Shown here piece by piece: positions 56,187-56,716 of a stretch of 56,716 nucleotides of DNA (positions are counted from its first letter, which is position 1; each line of letters begins with the position of its first letter). The position numbers were made by a program, and so were the translations under genes. The notes under the pieces are model-generated. The model was not told where the DNA came from and made no database searches. It worked only from the letters and a program-made list of their open reading frames with translations. This DNA is from a virus: IMG/VR virus record IMGVR_UViG_3300010403_000026, positions 1 to 56,716 of that record; one strand, 5' to 3'.

Positions 56187-56393
56187 TCAACCCCCAGCCA
56201 TTGGAATGACTTTTACTTCGAGCACGCACTTCATGTTCACGTAAAGCTCAGGCTTCTCTTTGCACGTCATGTCCGGCAACGTCGCCCCCGTGGTCAGGTT
56301 TCGGAACCGCACCGTCCACAACGGGTCGCCGGGGAGTTGCTCCACCATGATGACCTGAACGATGTCCGCGACTGATAGGATCACGGTTTTCAT
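56187..56393 (-). CDS. Small protein, unknown
   Basis: 68 aa, MKTVILSVADIVQVIMVEQL, ATGA overlap with the RHH gene. Beta-rich, possibly an SH3-like fold (DPLWTVRFRNLTTGATLPDM). Function unknown. Confidence 0.6.
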   Translation of the reverse strand: MKTVILSVADIVQVIMVEQLPGDPLWTVRFRNLTTGATLPDMTCKEKPELYVNMKCVLEVKVIPMAGG

Positions 56394-56521
56394 TTCCCGC
56401 TCAGTTTCGACCTGACGTACTCGCTGATCGTCTGACCCGCCATCCGTGCGGAGCGTGCAATGCGGCGCTTCTCGGCTTTCGTCATTCTGATTTGAACACG
56501 CTCGGATAGGCGTTCTGTCAT
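56390..56521 (-). CDS. Ribbon-helix-helix DNA-binding protein
   Basis: 43 aa from the ATG at 56521: MTERLSERVQIRMTKAEKRR, then IARSARMAGQTISEYVRSKL. The strand, helix and helix pattern is RHH of the Arc/MobC type. It may regulate the last late genes. The longer frame up to 56674 is low complexity and not believed. Confidence 0.72.
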   Translation of the reverse strand: MTERLSERVQIRMTKAEKRRIARSARMAGQTISEYVRSKLSGK

Positions 56522-56670
56522 GAAGGAAGGATAACTGATTTGTCTGACAAATTCAATTCCCGTATTTGCGCACCAATCCCCCTCGGCACTCCCTTCTCTC
56601 CCTCCCTCTGTGCTGCACGCCTTCGAGTTCTTGTCTGGGTGCTGTGTTGGGGTTATCCCGTCACCGCGCC

Positions 56671-56716
56671 TCACCCGGCCCGGAAAATGGTTCCGGTCCA
56701 GCCGTACAAATCAGCA
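56671..56716 (-). other. End of the gene that leaves the left edge
   Basis: Minus strand reading from 56716 joins in frame to the codon split at base 1 (CC|T), giving PADLYGWTGTIFRAG-TGA. It completes the gene at 1-488 when the ends are joined. It suggests a circular or circularly permuted genome of this length. Confidence 0.65.

Noticed and set aside
1-56716. CRISPR array or insertion sequence
   Set aside because: No regularly spaced repeats of array type and no transposase or terminal inverted repeats were seen. The only mobile genes are HNH endonucleases.

Overview
The window reads as the complete genome of a tailed bacteriophage of a planctomycete, probably a member of the Gemmataceae. 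The phage call rests on a large terminase, portal, major capsid protein, scaffold-like protein and a block of tail and internal virion proteins. The host call rests on two predicted proteins with the TIGR02996 domain described from Gemmata obscuriglobus (50233-50625, 50843-51958), a small protein that begins with the planctomycete-type motif LERLEEREVPA (32108-32299), and secreted Pro-rich and Cys-rich proteins. No tape-measure gene is visible and the tail genes look short-tail-like, so a podovirus is my best guess. An open frame that leaves the left edge (488 to 1, minus strand) continues in frame from base 56716 and stops at 56671, so the sequence is probably circular or circularly permuted.

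Layout. (1) Late region, minus strand, 34.0 kb down to 1 and across the junction to about 53.6 kb. In order of transcription it holds a ribbon-helix-helix regulator under a promoter filled with operator repeats; a cluster of tiny overlapping genes; scaffold and capsid; FkbM methyltransferase and glycosyltransferase; terminase; portal; three more glycosyltransferase/methyltransferase genes mixed with virion genes; a LamG protein; an acidic repeat protein; tail genes; internal virion proteins; then a papain-like protease and secreted proteins, ending at a strong terminator at 53564-53596. (2) Early region, plus strand, 34.3-53.5 kb: a Cro/CI-like regulator, a series of small genes, then Gp157-like, ParB-like, SF2 helicase, DUF3310-like, ThyX, HNH, TIGR02996-domain and RusA-like genes, nearly all joined by ATGA/GTGA overlaps. 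No DNA polymerase, primase, integrase, RNA polymerase or classical endolysin was recognised.

The most striking feature is a set of HNH homing endonuclease insertions in the late region. In at least three places (tail gene, a glycosyltransferase gene, a 130-aa virion gene) the true 5' end of the interrupted gene is left upstream as a dead remnant. On the far side of the insertion the gene begins again with a copy of the same residues written in different synonymous codons. One of the three has lost its nuclease and kept only the helix-turn-helix tail. Two further HNH genes look like 3'-end versions of the same arrangement. The insertions therefore appear to bring their own replacement gene end, which would keep the target gene working and could protect it from cutting.

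Other points of interest are two 11-12 codon micro-genes ending in YLFVGGPK, a zinc-knuckle motif shared by two ribbon-helix-helix proteins and the ParB-like protein, two long G-U-rich hairpins of about 82 nt in the early region, membrane micro-proteins, and a large set of sugar- and methyl-transfer enzymes embedded among virion genes.
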